Below, piece by piece: positions 16,904-25,827 of a stretch of 64,000 nucleotides of DNA. This stretch comes from Hymenobacter ginkgonis (GTDB lineage: Bacteria > Bacteroidota > Bacteroidia > Cytophagales > Hymenobacteraceae). Location: assembly GCF_009755225.1 (NCBI RefSeq), contig NZ_WQKZ01000002.1, forward strand, positions 1-64,000, read 5' to 3'. How positions within the stretch are numbered: the stretch's first letter is position 1; every line of letters begins with the position of its first letter. The notes beneath the pieces are model-generated. The model was not told the origin of the DNA and did not search any database. It worked only from the letters and a program-made list of their open reading frames with translations. Made by a program: the position numbers and the translations under genes.

Positions 16904-17974
16904 ATGAAAAAATCTCTGCTTGCCTTATTGCTAGGAGCCACCGTGCTGGTGGGCTGCGACCCCAAAAACGAGGACACCGGCCCTTCGGTGCCTTCTTCGC
17001 CGGGCGTTTATATTCTCAGCGAAGGCCAGTTTGGCAAGGGCGACGGCACCATTAGCGCCTTTGGTACCACCAGCAAAGCCTTGCTGACGGATGCCTTTAG
17101 CACAATTAACAACGGCGCAGCGCTCGGCGACGTGATACAGGACATGGGCATTGCGGGCACGCAGGGCTACATCTGCGTCAATGCTTCCAATAAAGTAGAA
17201 GTTGTGAGCGTCCCCGATTTTAAGTCTCTTGCAACTATCCGCAACATCCGGCAGCCGCGCTATTTTGCCGCTACGTCGGCCACGCGGGGCTACGTTACGT
17301 CGTGGCGCGGGCCCTATACCAACTACCAGCCCGGCAAGGTGATGGTGCTGAACCTAACCACCAACACGGTTATCGACAGCATCACGGTAGGCCGCTGCCC
17401 TGAGCAGCTCATTGCGCTCAATGGCCTATTGTATGTTCCTAATAGCTACGATAATACGGTATCGATTATTGATGCGGCTACCAATAAAGTAACCTCTACT
17501 ATCACTGTCAGCGATGGCCCACGCAACGTGGTGGCCGACCAAGCCAACAACCTCTGGGCGCTGTGCTCGGGCTTCACGGTCTACAATACGTCGGCGCCGT
17601 ACAACGTCATCAGCAGCACGCCGGCCGCCTTGGTACGCTTCGCGGCGGCCAGCCCGGCCACGCAGCTGAAGCTGGCTTTTAGCGGAAGTAGCCCCCACCA
17701 ACTGCGCATTAGCCCCGACAAAACGCAGCTGTATTACGGTTTTAACGGGGCCGAGTACAAGATGAGTACGACGGCGACAGCGCTGCCCACCACGCCCTTT
17801 ATGCGCCGCGATTTCAACGGCTTTGGCATCGACCCGCGCGACAACACCCTTTATGGGGCTGTTTCTACGGGTTACACTACCAATGGCTACTTCCTGCACT
17901 ACCCAGCCGCCGGCGGCAAGGTTATCGATTCGGTTACAGTAAAAGTAGGCCCCAATGGCTTCGTATTTTATTAG
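16904..17974 (+). CDS. Surface beta-propeller lipoprotein, BtuG-like
   Basis: This 356-residue protein has a lipoprotein signal with lipobox LVGC (Cys18). YncE-like propeller blades follow, for example VMVLNLTTNTVIDSITVGRCPEQL and LLYVPNSYDNTVSIIDAATN, each with strand-turn-strand repeats. It fits the DUF5074/YncE group. In Bacteroides, BtuG is a surface beta-propeller lipoprotein that binds cobalamin tightly and hands it to BtuB. Position directly after a riboswitch-controlled btuB supports the same role here. The assignment rests on context and fold, not on known binding residues. A bidirectional terminator follows. Confidence 0.8.
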   Translation: MKKSLLALLLGATVLVGCDPKNEDTGPSVPSSPGVYILSEGQFGKGDGTISAFGTTSKALLTDAFSTINNGAALGDVIQDMGIAGTQGYICVNASNKVEVVSVPDFKSLATIRNIRQPRYFAATSATRGYVTSWRGPYTNYQPGKVMVLNLTTNTVIDSITVGRCPEQLIALNGLLYVPNSYDNTVSIIDAATNKVTSTITVSDGPRNVVADQANNLWALCSGFTVYNTSAPYNVISSTPAALVRFAAASPATQLKLAFSGSSPHQLRISPDKTQLYYGFNGAEYKMSTTATALPTTPFMRRDFNGFGIDPRDNTLYGAVSTGYTTNGYFLHYPAAGGKVIDSVTVKVGPNGFVFY

Positions 17975-18004
17975 CCTGGCGCGGCCCAGCCGCTGTATAT
18001 AGCT

Positions 18005-18050
18005 CCACCAAAAAGGGCTGCCCCAGCGTTGGGGCAGCCCTTTTTGGTGG
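18005..18050. terminator. Bidirectional terminator between the B12 operon and a lipoprotein gene
   Basis: A perfect 21-bp inverted repeat (18005-18025 and 18030-18050; core AAAAAGGGCTGCCCCA) with a 4-nt loop has T runs on both strands. It lies between the convergent btuG-like gene and the lipoprotein gene ending at 18068. Confidence 0.92.
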
Positions 18051-18067
18051 GCCGGTTGGCCACGTGC

Positions 18068-18376
18068 CTAGTCGGCTATGCCATCGTGGTTGCGGTCGAT
18101 GGCCCGGTCGGTCGAGTTAAAAATTTGCTTACCGGTAGGCCGGTGAACCGTGTCGCGGCTAATGCCGGCGGCCAGCGAGTCGCCGTTGCTGGTTTTGCTA
18201 CCGTTGGCATCGCCACTGTTGTCACCGGTTCGGGAAGGCTCGGTGTTCGATTCCATCTTCTTAGCCGAGCCCCGCTCGACGTTGGTATCGCCAGCTTTAG
18301 TACCTGAGTTGCAGGCGCTCAGGGCGAGGGGTAGGGCCACGGCCAGCCCGAGCAGGCGGAAGGTATGGGTCTTCAT
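18068..18376 (-). CDS. Small lipoprotein of unknown function
   Basis: This 102-residue protein has a lipoprotein signal peptide (MKTHTFRLLGLAVALPLALSAC, lipobox LSAC). A polar, low-complexity body rich in Ser, Gly, Asn and Asp follows. It ends in DRNHDGIAD, which resembles a single calcium-binding dockerin/EF-hand loop. It is likely anchored in the envelope. No family is recognised. It is convergent with the btuG-like gene across a shared terminator. Confidence 0.7.
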   Translation of the reverse strand: MKTHTFRLLGLAVALPLALSACNSGTKAGDTNVERGSAKKMESNTEPSRTGDNSGDANGSKTSNGDSLAAGISRDTVHRPTGKQIFNSTDRAIDRNHDGIAD

Positions 18377-18563
18377 AAAGGAAAGAAAAAGAAATGCTAC
18401 CCCAATGGGTAGCTCAGCGTGAGAAAAAATGGAACGCGCAACGTAACGGCGAAGCTACTGCCTCGCCGCTGCCTGCCCATACCGCAAAATGCCAGTGCGG
18501 GTTGTGGTGCTCCAAGCGGCAGCGGCGTGCTACTTGCGCGCCCGGCGGTAAATTTGCCCGTCA

Positions 18564-18929
18564 ATGGCCCGTTCTGCTACGTTATCCCGCTCCCAACGCC
18601 TGCGCCAGCGCCTGGCGGCCTACCGCTGGCAGCGCGTAGGCTGGCTAGCAGGCGTCAGCCTAAGTATCAGCTTAGCGCTGGTTCTGTATTTATTTGGCGC
18701 CGAAGACCACTTTTTTGGTCGCCTCTTTTCGGCGTTTTTCGTATGGTTCTGGCTACTGGCTGTTACTTTTCTGGCCGTAATCCCGTTTATTGGGTGGGCA
18801 ACCACCCATTGGTTCGGGTCGGGCTGGTCGGGTAAGGCCACTCCGCCGGCCAAACGGCGGGCGCCTACCCCCCCTGCTTCAACCGCGCGCCCAGCGGCGG
18901 CGCGCCGGTCCTCCACTTCATCTACTTAA
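18564..18929 (+). CDS. Small two-helix membrane protein, Ala/Pro-rich tail
   Basis: This 121-residue protein has a basic N-terminus (SRSQRLRQRLAAYRWQR). Two hydrophobic helices lie at about residues 27-44 and 52-76, and a cytosolic-looking basic tail rich in Ala, Pro, Arg and Thr ends it (about 85-121). ATG at 18564. It ends 10 bp before the TTG start of the AraC-type regulator, so the two are probably co-transcribed. No family is recognised. Confidence 0.6.
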   Translation: MARSATLSRSQRLRQRLAAYRWQRVGWLAGVSLSISLALVLYLFGAEDHFFGRLFSAFFVWFWLLAVTFLAVIPFIGWATTHWFGSGWSGKATPPAKRRAPTPPASTARPAAARRSSTSST

Positions 18930-18939
18930 TTCTACTCCG

Positions 18940-19512
18940 TTGAAAACCAATTTGCTGCACATCAAAAATATGGTTTGCCCCCGTTGCGTGGAGGCGGTTC
19001 AGAATTTATTGGTAAAGGCTGGCTACGAGCCAATGGCTGTTACCCTGGGCCAAGCTCGCCTGGCGCCCAGCTCACCCGTTGACCCCCGCGCCGTAGCGCC
19101 ATTGCTGCGCGAAGCGGGCTTTGATGTGCTACTGGACCGGGCCGAGCAGCTGACTGAACAAATCAAAGGGGTACTACAGGAGTACTTAGAGCATTTGCGT
19201 ACCGCGCCGGCGCCGCTCACTACTTCGGCTTTTCTGGCCGACCGCTTTGCCACTACCTATTCGCACTTGAGTAAAGTGTTTTCGCGCACGGCCAATCTCA
19301 CTATTGAGAAGTACCTCATTCGCATGAAAATAGAACGCGTGAAAGAGCTGCTCAGCTACGGCGAAATGACGCTAGTGCAGATTGCCGACCAGCTGCGCTA
19401 CAGCTCGGGCCAGCACCTGAGCAACCAGTTTCGGCAAGTGACGGGCCGCTCGGTGAGCGAGTTTCGCCGCCTTATGCAGCCCGACCGCCTCTCGCTAGAT
19501 TCGCTCGGCTAG
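18940..19512 (+). CDS. AraC-family regulator with HMA-like N-terminal domain
   Basis: This 190-residue protein has an N-terminal heavy-metal-associated-like fold (LLHIKNMVCPRCVEAVQNLL, with the CxxC pair at about residues 14-17). A C-terminal AraC double helix-turn-helix (about 85-185) includes SHLSKVFSRTANLTIEKYLIRMKIERVKELL and QIADQLRYSSGQHLSNQFR. I chose TTG at 18940 because an ATG at 18970 would remove the first strand of the HMA-like domain. The CxxC suggests it could sense a metal or thiol state; this is inference. It is convergent with the PepSY gene across a hairpin terminator. Confidence 0.85.
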   Translation: MKTNLLHIKNMVCPRCVEAVQNLLVKAGYEPMAVTLGQARLAPSSPVDPRAVAPLLREAGFDVLLDRAEQLTEQIKGVLQEYLEHLRTAPAPLTTSAFLADRFATTYSHLSKVFSRTANLTIEKYLIRMKIERVKELLSYGEMTLVQIADQLRYSSGQHLSNQFRQVTGRSVSEFRRLMQPDRLSLDSLG

Positions 19513-19536
19513 CCTGTTCTAAAGCATCAGTACCAG

Positions 19537-19594
19537 CAACAAGTGCGGCCCGCTTGCTATCACCTAGGCGATGGCAAGCGGGACGCACTTGTTG
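19537..19594. terminator. Hairpin between convergent araC-type and PepSY genes
   Basis: A 21-bp inverted repeat with one mismatch (19537-19557 and 19574-19594; arm CAACAAGTGCGGCCCGCTTGC) lies 24 bp after the regulator stop and 19 bp after the PepSY stop. There is no strong T run, so it may be a stem-only terminator or an mRNA-end stabiliser. Confidence 0.65.
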
Positions 19595-19613
19595 GCAGTT
19601 ATTCTAGGTTGCC

Positions 19614-20879
19614 CTACCCCACTACCGACTGGGTAGGGGCCAAGCGGCTTTTTGGCTTTTTCTTGCGCGTGCGGTTTAGCCACAGCAGCACGCCCGTAAC
19701 CGGAAATGTGAGGCTGATGAGGGCGATAACAAACACCAGTATTTTGGTCCAAATACCGCCAATTTCGCCAGTATGCAGCGGTTTTGTTAGGCGGCGCAGC
19801 TGGTTGCCGGCCGACTGCCGGCTGTACAAATGCTGGCCCAATACAGCCCCCGTATTACGGTCTACAAATAAGGTATCCAAGCCATTATGGCGCAGCGGCA
19901 GCGCGCTAGGCGCGCTCACTGGCACGGCGGCTATTGAGTCCTTGGGCTGCCCCACGCGCCAAAACTCGGCCTGCGGGTAAGTGCGCCGGCCAGTTTGCAG
20001 CGCTGCATCGTAGGCAATGCGTTTGGCGCCGGGCACGTAGGCCGAAACTGGCGCCGCAATGCCCACCGTGGGCTTAGAACTCGTCACCCAAAACAGGCTT
20101 TCGGTAGCCCAACGGTACGACATGATAACACCCGTAAGCGCCAATCCAAGTAAGAACAGCGAGCAGTAAAAGCCCAGCACAATGTGCAGGTCGTGGTTGA
20201 TGCGCTTCCAATTACCATCCCACTTAATGCGCAGGCGCCCCGTCAGCATTTGACGCGTTTTAGGCCACCACAACACAATACCCGTGGCCGTGATGAAGAG
20301 GATAAAAATGGCTGAGATGCCCGTTAGCATCTTACCCACCTCGCCAGCCAGCAAGCGGCGGTGGGCATCCTCAGCCACCGAGAATAGCGTGCGTTCCTGA
20401 GCATCTAAGGTGCCTACAACTTGGCCCGTATAGGGGTTGAGGAAGGCCGTGCTGCTGCGTTCGGGGCGGCCCTTTCCTCTTTCGCCGGGGCCGCGGCCAC
20501 CGGGCTTTTGCCCACGCCCGCGCTCGATAGCATCGGGGCCTTCGCGGCGCATGGCGTTGGGGCCATCAGGGCCAAAGCGGCCGGCCGCTTTGGCTTTGGG
20601 GTCTTTAAAGCTCAGCTCTACCGTACGCGTTGGTTCGGCGTACACCTTGAAGCCAAGCACTTTATCCTTGGGGTGAGTTTGCTGAAAAGCCGCCGTAAGC
20701 TGTGCCAGCGAGAGGGGGGTAGCCGCCGCGGGCACCGCCACCTCGTAGCGCTCGGCATGCAGTAGGTGGGTTATTTCTTCTTCAAAAACCAGAATGGTAC
20801 CCGTGAGACATTGCACAAAGAAAACCAAGCCAGCAGCAAAGGCCAAGTAGAGGTGAATACGGCGAAAAAATACTGTCAT
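19614..20879 (-). CDS. PepSY-associated transmembrane protein
   Basis: This 421-residue inner-membrane protein of the PepSY_TM family starts FFRRIHLYLAFAAGLVFFVQCLTGTILVFEEEI, the typical first helix. PepSY-like periplasmic regions follow, with further helices near ISAIFILFITATGIVLWWP and the last at about 385-405 (IALISLTFPVTGVLLWLNR). The family is found with iron and siderophore uptake genes and is proposed to act as a membrane reductase; the role here is unproven. An unusual Gly/Arg/Pro-rich insert lies near residues 115-150 (GRGQKPGGRGPGERGKGR). ATG 20879 was chosen; an in-frame codon 30 bp upstream adds no helix. Confidence 0.85.
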   Translation of the reverse strand: MTVFFRRIHLYLAFAAGLVFFVQCLTGTILVFEEEITHLLHAERYEVAVPAAATPLSLAQLTAAFQQTHPKDKVLGFKVYAEPTRTVELSFKDPKAKAAGRFGPDGPNAMRREGPDAIERGRGQKPGGRGPGERGKGRPERSSTAFLNPYTGQVVGTLDAQERTLFSVAEDAHRRLLAGEVGKMLTGISAIFILFITATGIVLWWPKTRQMLTGRLRIKWDGNWKRINHDLHIVLGFYCSLFLLGLALTGVIMSYRWATESLFWVTSSKPTVGIAAPVSAYVPGAKRIAYDAALQTGRRTYPQAEFWRVGQPKDSIAAVPVSAPSALPLRHNGLDTLFVDRNTGAVLGQHLYSRQSAGNQLRRLTKPLHTGEIGGIWTKILVFVIALISLTFPVTGVLLWLNRTRKKKPKSRLAPTQSVVG

Positions 20880-21039
20880 TACGGTGAAGGCAAACAAATT
20901 GAACCGCAATTTAGAATGAATTCAAATAAACATCAGCGTTCTACTCGGCAAAATCCGCAAATTCCTCTATCAAGCTGGTAATAACGACCGACCGCTGCCT
21001 ATGCACACCCCACGTAGCTTGGCTGGTAGGCCTACCCCC

Positions 21040-22086
21040 TCAATCGCAGCGCAGGTAGGGCTGCAAGCGCAGAAAGGATTCAGGCTTGAGAATTTTAATC
21101 TGCCGCAAATCTTCTGGCGTTTTGTAGGGGCCGTGCTGCGTACGAAAGGCCACAATAAGGCGCGCCAAAGGCTTGCCTACGTAAGGATGCGGCCACAATT
21201 CGTCGAAAGTGGCCGAGTTGAGGTGCACCGGCCGGGGCGCGAAACCAGGCGCTACAAAGGTGTATTTGCGCAGGCTATCCACGAGGTCAGGCGCATCGCG
21301 CAGCATGAAATAATCGCTTAGCTGGCTTTCGCTCACAAAACCGCCGAGTTCGGCACGGTGCTTCACCAGGCCTTTGGCGCGGCCCCGGCCGATACCTTTT
21401 ATCTGCATCAACTGCGTGGTATCGGCTTGGTTGAGGTCGAAAGGCTGCAAATGCGCTGGCTTGCGTGGCATCCGAGTCGGGAAAGCTCCCGCAGCATTAT
21501 CGGCATACGGGCGGCTGGCGTAGGCACCCCGCGCTGGCAGTTCGGTGGGCAACTGCATAAATGGCGCTAAGCGCTGGTACACCGAATCGGGCAGCCCATA
21601 AATACGCTGAATCTGGCTTTTAACTCGAAAACCACCCGCCTTCTGGCCATAATTGACAATGCGCCCCGCCACGAAGTGCGGCACGCCCCGCACCTCCCAC
21701 TCGCTAGCCACCAAGGCGTTGGGGTCGAAAGAAGCTAGCGATACCTGCGGTACCCTTGGGTACTGGTCCCTACCCCCTCCTGTGCGCCGAGCGGGGTAGC
21801 GCGCCGCATAAGCTCGGCGCTCGGCGGCTTGGCCAGAGTCGAGGCGGGTAGCCAGACTGGCGGCCCACTGGTTGAGTTGGTGCTGGTCGGCCTCGGGCAA
21901 ATACACTGGCGCGGCTGGGCGCAACAATACGGGCACTACCGCCGCTACCAAAGCCAGCACCACGAGCACCACAAAGCCTCGATTTTCGGCCCGCGAAAAG
22001 CCAAAGTAGCGCCGCAGCCAGCGCCAGACCGGCCCCCTACCCCAAGGCGTGCGCGGTGGGCGGGGCGGCGGCTGAACGAGAGGCAT
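21040..22086 (-). CDS. Membrane-anchored helix-hairpin-helix protein (ComEA-like)
   Basis: This 348-residue protein has a Pro-rich, basic cytosolic start and one membrane helix at about 39-56 (FVVLVVLALVAAVVPVLL). Three helix-hairpin-helix units follow: SLASFDPNALVASEWEVRGV (about 122), FDLNQADTTQLMQIKGIGRGRAKGL (about 217) and VHLNSATFDELWPHPYVGKPLARLIV (about 285). These units bind DNA without sequence preference in ComEA-type uptake proteins. Periplasmic DNA binding is therefore plausible, but no other competence gene is near. ATG at 22086. Confidence 0.85.
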   Translation of the reverse strand: MPLVQPPPRPPRTPWGRGPVWRWLRRYFGFSRAENRGFVVLVVLALVAAVVPVLLRPAAPVYLPEADQHQLNQWAASLATRLDSGQAAERRAYAARYPARRTGGGRDQYPRVPQVSLASFDPNALVASEWEVRGVPHFVAGRIVNYGQKAGGFRVKSQIQRIYGLPDSVYQRLAPFMQLPTELPARGAYASRPYADNAAGAFPTRMPRKPAHLQPFDLNQADTTQLMQIKGIGRGRAKGLVKHRAELGGFVSESQLSDYFMLRDAPDLVDSLRKYTFVAPGFAPRPVHLNSATFDELWPHPYVGKPLARLIVAFRTQHGPYKTPEDLRQIKILKPESFLRLQPYLRCD

Positions 22087-22184
22087 GAAGGGCAGGCTAG
22101 AATATTGCTACTCCTATGCAGCAGCCTGCAAGTATAGCGAGGCCTGAGAATATTCCGGCGCGGTCCGCTTATTTTAACGTTGCC

Positions 22185-23333
22185 TTAAGCCTTGGCGGCT
22201 ACCGGCTGGTAGAGCTTAATAAGTTGAGCAGCGGCAAAATCTACTTCCTCCATCGTGTTGAGCCGGCTCATCGAAAGGCGCACGGTGGGGCGCTCGGGGT
22301 CGGCGCCCAGGGCTTCAAGCACGTGCGAGCCTAGCTGCGCGCCGCTCGTGCAAGCCGAACCACCGGAGGCAGCTACCTTGTTAATATCCAGGCTAAAAAG
22401 CAGCATCTCGCTGATGCTAGAAGGGGGTAGACTTACGCTCAACACCGTGTAGAGACTTTGGTCAGCCTCGGCCGACAAGCCATTAAAGCGCACGTCTTCG
22501 ATGCCAGCTTGCAGCTGCCTGATGAACCGGTCTTTCAGCCCTTGGATATACTGCTGGTGGGCAGCCATGTCGCGGCAGGCAATTTCGAGGGCCTTTGCCA
22601 AGCCCACGATGCCATACACGTTCTCAGTGCCCGAGCGCACATTGCGTTCTTGCGAGCCACCGTGAATGAGCGGGGCCACATCGACTCCGCCCCGCCGGTA
22701 CAAAAACCCTACCCCTTTCGGCCCGTGAAACTTATGCGCCGAACCTACCAGGAAGTGGTTAGTGAGCTGCTGCACATCGTGGGGGTAGTGGCCCATCGTT
22801 TGCACCGTATCGGTATGAAATATGGCATTATAGCGCGCGCATATTTCGCCGATAGCCTTGATGTCGTTGAGGTTACCCAACTCATTATTGCCGTGCATGA
22901 GGCTCACCAGCGTGCGCGGGTGCGTGGCCAGTAGCTCTTCCAAATGGGCCAGGTCGAGGCGGCCTTGGGCATCGTGGCGCAGGTAGCTCAGCTCGGTTTC
23001 GCCGTTTTTGGCCAAGACTTGCATAGGATGCAGCACCGCGTGGTGTTCGAGCGGCGACGTAATGGCGTGGCGCAATCCCAACGAACGTACGCTGCCGAAA
23101 ATAGCGTAGTTATCAGCCTCCGTGCCCCCCGACGTAAACGTGATTTCGCTGGGGGCAGCATTCACCAATTGCGCCACCGTTTTACGCGCTACCTCAATAG
23201 CCGAGCGCACCTGCCGGCCCGGCCCGTGCAGCGAGCTGGGGTTGCCGTGGTGCTCCCGCAGGTAGGGTAGCATGGCATCCAGCACTTCGGGGTCGAGGGG
23301 GGTAGTGGCGGCGTTATCGAAGTAAGCGTGCAT
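22185..23333 (-). CDS. Cysteine desulfurase (NifS/IscS family)
   Basis: This 382-residue pyridoxal-phosphate enzyme has the start YFDNAATTPLDPEVLDAMLP, the PLP-binding Lys in SAHKFHGPKGVGF (about Lys201), and the catalytic Cys in SGGSACTSGAQLGSHVL (about Cys328). It releases sulfur from cysteine as a persulfide for Fe-S clusters or tRNA thiolation. ATG 23333 starts the conserved N-terminus; a GTG 15 bp upstream is less likely. No iscU or other Fe-S gene lies beside it. Cytoplasmic. Confidence 0.95.
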   Translation of the reverse strand: MHAYFDNAATTPLDPEVLDAMLPYLREHHGNPSSLHGPGRQVRSAIEVARKTVAQLVNAAPSEITFTSGGTEADNYAIFGSVRSLGLRHAITSPLEHHAVLHPMQVLAKNGETELSYLRHDAQGRLDLAHLEELLATHPRTLVSLMHGNNELGNLNDIKAIGEICARYNAIFHTDTVQTMGHYPHDVQQLTNHFLVGSAHKFHGPKGVGFLYRRGGVDVAPLIHGGSQERNVRSGTENVYGIVGLAKALEIACRDMAAHQQYIQGLKDRFIRQLQAGIEDVRFNGLSAEADQSLYTVLSVSLPPSSISEMLLFSLDINKVAASGGSACTSGAQLGSHVLEALGADPERPTVRLSMSRLNTMEEVDFAAAQLIKLYQPVAAKA

Positions 23334-23412
23334 AGGTAGAGCAGGCACTAGCTTGCCTTTATAGTGAATCCAGAATAGCTATTAGTCGGCAAGCTACCGC
23401 TCACCTTATCAA

Positions 23413-24807
23413 CTACTTCACCAATATTATTTCTTTAATATCAGCAATGATTTTCTGAGCCAAATGCTCGGCCGTGGCATTGGAGTCCGACTCGGCATAA
23501 ATGCGGATAATAGGCTCGGTGTTTGACTTACGCAAGTGTACCCACTCCTTACCAAACTCAATTTTGACGCCGTCGATGGTATTTACGGGCTGCTTGGCGT
23601 AGCGCTGCTCCATTTGCGTCAGCACTAAATCGGTATCGATATCGGGGGTAAGCTCGATTTTATTTTTCGAGATAAAATAGCTGGGGTAGGAATTGCGCAG
23701 CCGGCTCATAGTGAGACCCGACTTAGCCAAGTGCGTCAGAAACAGTGCAATACCTACCAACGCATCGCGGCCGTAGTGCAGTTCGGGGAAGATGATGCCC
23801 CCGTTGCCCTCCCCCCCAATAACAGCGTTGGTTTCCTTCATTTTAGTTACCACGTTCACCTCGCCCACGGCGGCGGCAGTGTAGGTGCCACCGTGCTTTT
23901 CGGTCACGTCGTGCAGGGCGCGGGTGCTGCTTAGGTTGCTCACGGTGTTGCCACCGCCGCGTTGGCCCAGCACGTAGTCGGCCACGGCCACCAGCGTGTA
24001 CTCTTCGCCAAACATCTCGCCGTTCTCGCTCACCAGCGCCAGGCGGTCCACGTCGGGGTCTACCACAATACCGAGGTCGAAGCCGCCCTTTTCGAGCACC
24101 TTGGCAATGTCGCGCAGGTGTTCAGGCAGCGGCTCGGGGTTGTGGGCAAAGTCGCCGGTGGGCTCACAATGCAGCTTTTCGATGGTTTCTACCCCCAGGG
24201 CCGTCAGCAATTGCGGCACCGCGAAGCCGCCGCTGCTATTTACAGCGTCCACCACCACCCGGAAATTGTGGGCTTTAATGGCCGCCACATCCACCAGCGG
24301 CGAAGCGAGAATAGCGGCGATATGCTCAGCCAGAAATTCAGTATCCGTAGTGTAGCTGCCGAGTTTGGTGACGGAAGCAAAGTCAAAGCTCTCACTATCA
24401 GCTAGTGCTAGCACCTGTTCGCCGTCGGCAGCCGAGATAAACTCGCCGGTCGCGTTCAACAGCTTTAGCGCATTCCACTGCTTGGGGTTGTGCGAAGCTG
24501 TGAGGATAATGCCACCCGCTGCGTTTTTAGCCGGCACGGCCATCTCAACAGTAGGCGTAGTGCTCAGGCCCAAGTCGAGCACATCGAGGCCCAGCCCTTG
24601 CAACGTGGCGGCTACCAGCCGGCTCACCATTTCGCCCGAAATTCGGGCATCACGTCCAATAATGATAAGCTTGCTGCCCGATTGCTGGGCGGCGGCCCAG
24701 GTGCCGTAGGCGGCGGCATACTTTACCACGTCGAGGGGGGTAAGGCCCTGGCCGGCCGGCCCACCAATGGTGCCGCGGATGCCGGAAATAGATTTTATGA
24801 GGGTCAC
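23413..24807 (-). CDS. glmM: Phosphoglucosamine mutase (GlmM-type phosphohexomutase)
   Basis: This 464-residue protein has all four phosphohexomutase sites. The catalytic serine loop is TASHNPKQWNALK (Ser105), the Mg2+ loop is DPDVDRLAL (about 247-255), the sugar loop is GGEGNGGIIFPELHYGRDA, and the phosphate loop is RKSNTEPIIRIYAES near the C-terminus. GlmM makes glucosamine-1-phosphate for peptidoglycan and lipid A; phosphomannomutase activity cannot be excluded. GTG start at 24807 with a TAnnTTTG element 21 bp upstream. Cytoplasmic. Confidence 0.92.
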   Translation of the reverse strand: MTLIKSISGIRGTIGGPAGQGLTPLDVVKYAAAYGTWAAAQQSGSKLIIIGRDARISGEMVSRLVAATLQGLGLDVLDLGLSTTPTVEMAVPAKNAAGGIILTASHNPKQWNALKLLNATGEFISAADGEQVLALADSESFDFASVTKLGSYTTDTEFLAEHIAAILASPLVDVAAIKAHNFRVVVDAVNSSGGFAVPQLLTALGVETIEKLHCEPTGDFAHNPEPLPEHLRDIAKVLEKGGFDLGIVVDPDVDRLALVSENGEMFGEEYTLVAVADYVLGQRGGGNTVSNLSSTRALHDVTEKHGGTYTAAAVGEVNVVTKMKETNAVIGGEGNGGIIFPELHYGRDALVGIALFLTHLAKSGLTMSRLRNSYPSYFISKNKIELTPDIDTDLVLTQMEQRYAKQPVNTIDGVKIEFGKEWVHLRKSNTEPIIRIYAESDSNATAEHLAQKIIADIKEIILVK

Positions 24808-24828
24808 AGGTTGTCTTTGTTAGCTTTG

Positions 24829-24836
24829 CAAAAGTA
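24829..24836 (-). promoter_or_regulatory. Bacteroidota -7 element (TACTTTTG) of glmM
   Basis: The minus strand reads TACTTTTG, an exact TAnnTTTG match, 21 bp upstream of the glmM GTG start. Confidence 0.5.
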
Positions 24837-24990
24837 GGCAGGGTAGGCGGTTGTTAGCCGGTTTTTGCTGCGCTTGCTTGGCCGTTCGCCTAGATTCGCC
24901 TACCCCCTTGGTCGGCCATTAGGCCACCTCAACCGACGCCCCAGCCCTTTTCACCGACGAGCAGTGCTCTACTCTCCTGCTTAGTTTTTT

Positions 24991-25827
24991 ATGGAAAACC
25001 CACTGCTTGCCCCCACCCGCCGCCCGGCGCAACTCGAAGCCTTTGGCCGCCTGCTAGATGTGCTCGACCGCTTGCGCTTAGAATGCCCCTGGGATAAGAA
25101 GCAAACGCTTGAAAGCCTGCGCCATCTCACAATTGAAGAAACGTATGAGATAAGCGATGCCATTCTGCGCCAAGACCTGCCCGACCTCAAAAAGGAATTG
25201 GGCGACGTGCTGCTACATCTGCTTTTTTACGCCCGCATTGCCGCTGAGCAGGGCGCCTTCGACATCGCCGATGCCCTAAATGCACAGTGCGAAAAGCTGA
25301 TTTATCGCCACCCGCACATCTATGGCGACGTGCGTGCCGACGATGAAGCGGCCGTTAAGCGCAATTGGGAGCAACTGAAGCTGAAGGAAAAGGGCAATAC
25401 CGGCGGCGTATTGGGCGGCGTACCAACCTCCCTACCCGCCCTGATTAAGGCAATGCGCATTCAGGAAAAAGCGCGTGGGGCAGGTTTCGATTTTGAAAAC
25501 CCAGCTCAGGTATGGGGCAAAGTGCAGGAGGAACTGGCCGAGTTTGGCCAAGAATACGGCCACGGCCAGCCCCCAACCGACGCGGCCCACGCCGAACGGG
25601 CCGCGCAGGAGTTTGGCGACCTACTCTTTTCGCTGGTCAATTTCGCGCGTTTCGCCGGTATCAACCCTGAAGAGGCTTTAGAGCGCACTAATCGTAAATT
25701 TATTGGCCGCTTTCAGCACCTAGAGGCGGCGGCGGCACGCGCAGGCCAGTCGCTGGCTTCGCTCACTTTAGCTGAAATGGATGTCTACTGGGAAGAAGCC
25801 AAACGCCAAGCCAACCTTACCCCCTAG
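24991..25827 (+). CDS. mazG: Nucleoside triphosphate pyrophosphohydrolase MazG
   Basis: This 278-residue protein has two MazG units. The first (about 15-120) carries LRLECPWDKKQTLESLR, then EETYEISDAI and DLKKELGDVLLHLLF, giving the E-x2-E...E-x2-D metal motif. The second (about 165-265) has EELAEFGQEYG and AQEFGDLLFSLVNFARF. MazG hydrolyses NTPs and dNTPs to monophosphates and clears aberrant nucleotides. It is divergent from glmM. ATG at 24991. Confidence 0.93.
   Translation: MENPLLAPTRRPAQLEAFGRLLDVLDRLRLECPWDKKQTLESLRHLTIEETYEISDAILRQDLPDLKKELGDVLLHLLFYARIAAEQGAFDIADALNAQCEKLIYRHPHIYGDVRADDEAAVKRNWEQLKLKEKGNTGGVLGGVPTSLPALIKAMRIQEKARGAGFDFENPAQVWGKVQEELAEFGQEYGHGQPPTDAAHAERAAQEFGDLLFSLVNFARFAGINPEEALERTNRKFIGRFQHLEAAAARAGQSLASLTLAEMDVYWEEAKRQANLTP

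Noticed and set aside
18377..18563. Short plus-strand frames upstream of the small membrane protein
   Set aside because: Several overlapping frames, no signal or hydrophobic pattern, and none fits better than the ATG at 18564.
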